Shown here: piece by piece, positions 6,094 through 6,155 of the stretch
Layout of the letters: the number at the start of each line of letters is the position of its first letter
How positions within the stretch are numbered: the first letter of the stretch is position 1
Origin: Clostridia bacterium
GTDB lineage: Bacteria > Bacillota > Clostridia > Oscillospirales > CAG-382
Assembly (NCBI GenBank): GCA_900754535.1
Contig: CAAEDF010000142.1
Span: forward strand, 1 to 6,155
Direction: 5' to 3'
DNA length: 6,155 bases
The notes under the pieces: generated by a model
Database searches by the model: none
What the model was told of the DNA's origin: nothing
What the model saw: only the letters and a program-made list of their open reading frames with translations
Position numbers and translations under genes: made by a program

Positions 6094-6155
6094 TTATAAA
6101 TCCGCCCCTTCCGCCGCCGAAAGATAAGGCAGTATCAGCTCTTTCCATTCTTCGA
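6094..6155 (-). CDS. C-terminal end of an unidentified upstream gene (partial)
   Basis: Reading inward from the right edge, the minus strand encodes EEWKELILPYLSAAEGADL followed by TAA at 6096-6094. The tail looks protein-like (amphipathic, Glu/Leu/Ala-rich) and its GC-rich codons stop where the DNA turns AT-rich, which is why I call it a gene end. With only 19 codons no family can be named. The plus strand is also open in one frame here but has no start codon. No clear terminator follows the stop, so some read-through toward the spe promoter is possible. Confidence 0.5.
   Translation of the reverse strand, partial: EEWKELILPYLSAAEGADL

Noticed and set aside
1..6155. CRISPR array, insertion sequence, attachment site or other mobile element
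   Set aside because: No regularly spaced repeats, terminal inverted repeats, transposase or integrase motifs were seen; the window looks like an ordinary metabolic operon.

Overview
The window carries most of a polyamine (spermidine) biosynthesis operon, read entirely from the minus strand. Composition is mid-GC. Shine-Dalgarno sites are strong AAGGAGG types, one start is TTG, and the gene order (as I recall it) matches the pneumococcal speA-speE-lys1-nspC-aguA-aguB cluster. This points to a Gram-positive Firmicute, most likely an uncultured gut-type clostridial lineage. The organism assignment is an inference from gene content and signals, not from a marker gene.

Layout, in transcription order from right to left: (1) 6155-6094, the last 19 codons of an unidentified upstream gene; (2) 6093-5951, an AT-rich intergenic stretch with a plus-strand promoter look-alike; (3) 5950-5922, a near-consensus vegetative promoter on the minus strand; (4) about 5916-5532, an unusually long (about 385 nt) leader rich in hairpins that ends in an intrinsic-terminator-like hairpin just before the first gene; (5) speA-type arginine decarboxylase, 5531-4059; (6) speE-type spermidine synthase, 4059-3199; (7) carboxy(nor)spermidine dehydrogenase/synthase, 3177-1918; (8) carboxy(nor)spermidine decarboxylase nspC, 1900-773; (9) agmatine deiminase aguA, 771 to past position 1, truncated by the window edge. 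The genes overlap or lie 1-21 nt apart, so they form one tightly coupled transcription unit.

How the genes work together: SpeA makes agmatine from arginine and AguA deiminates it to N-carbamoylputrescine. An amidohydrolase (AguB), expected just beyond position 1, would release putrescine. The dehydrogenase condenses putrescine with aspartate semialdehyde to carboxyspermidine, and NspC decarboxylates that to spermidine. This route needs no S-adenosylmethionine decarboxylase. Yet a spermidine synthase that would need decarboxylated AdoMet sits in the middle of the operon, and no speD is visible.

The most interesting part is the leader: a strong promoter, a cluster of small hairpins with mutually exclusive pairings, and a terminator upstream of the first ribosome binding site. 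This is the architecture of a transcription-attenuation switch (riboswitch, leader peptide or protein-binding type). I do not recognise it as a known RNA family.
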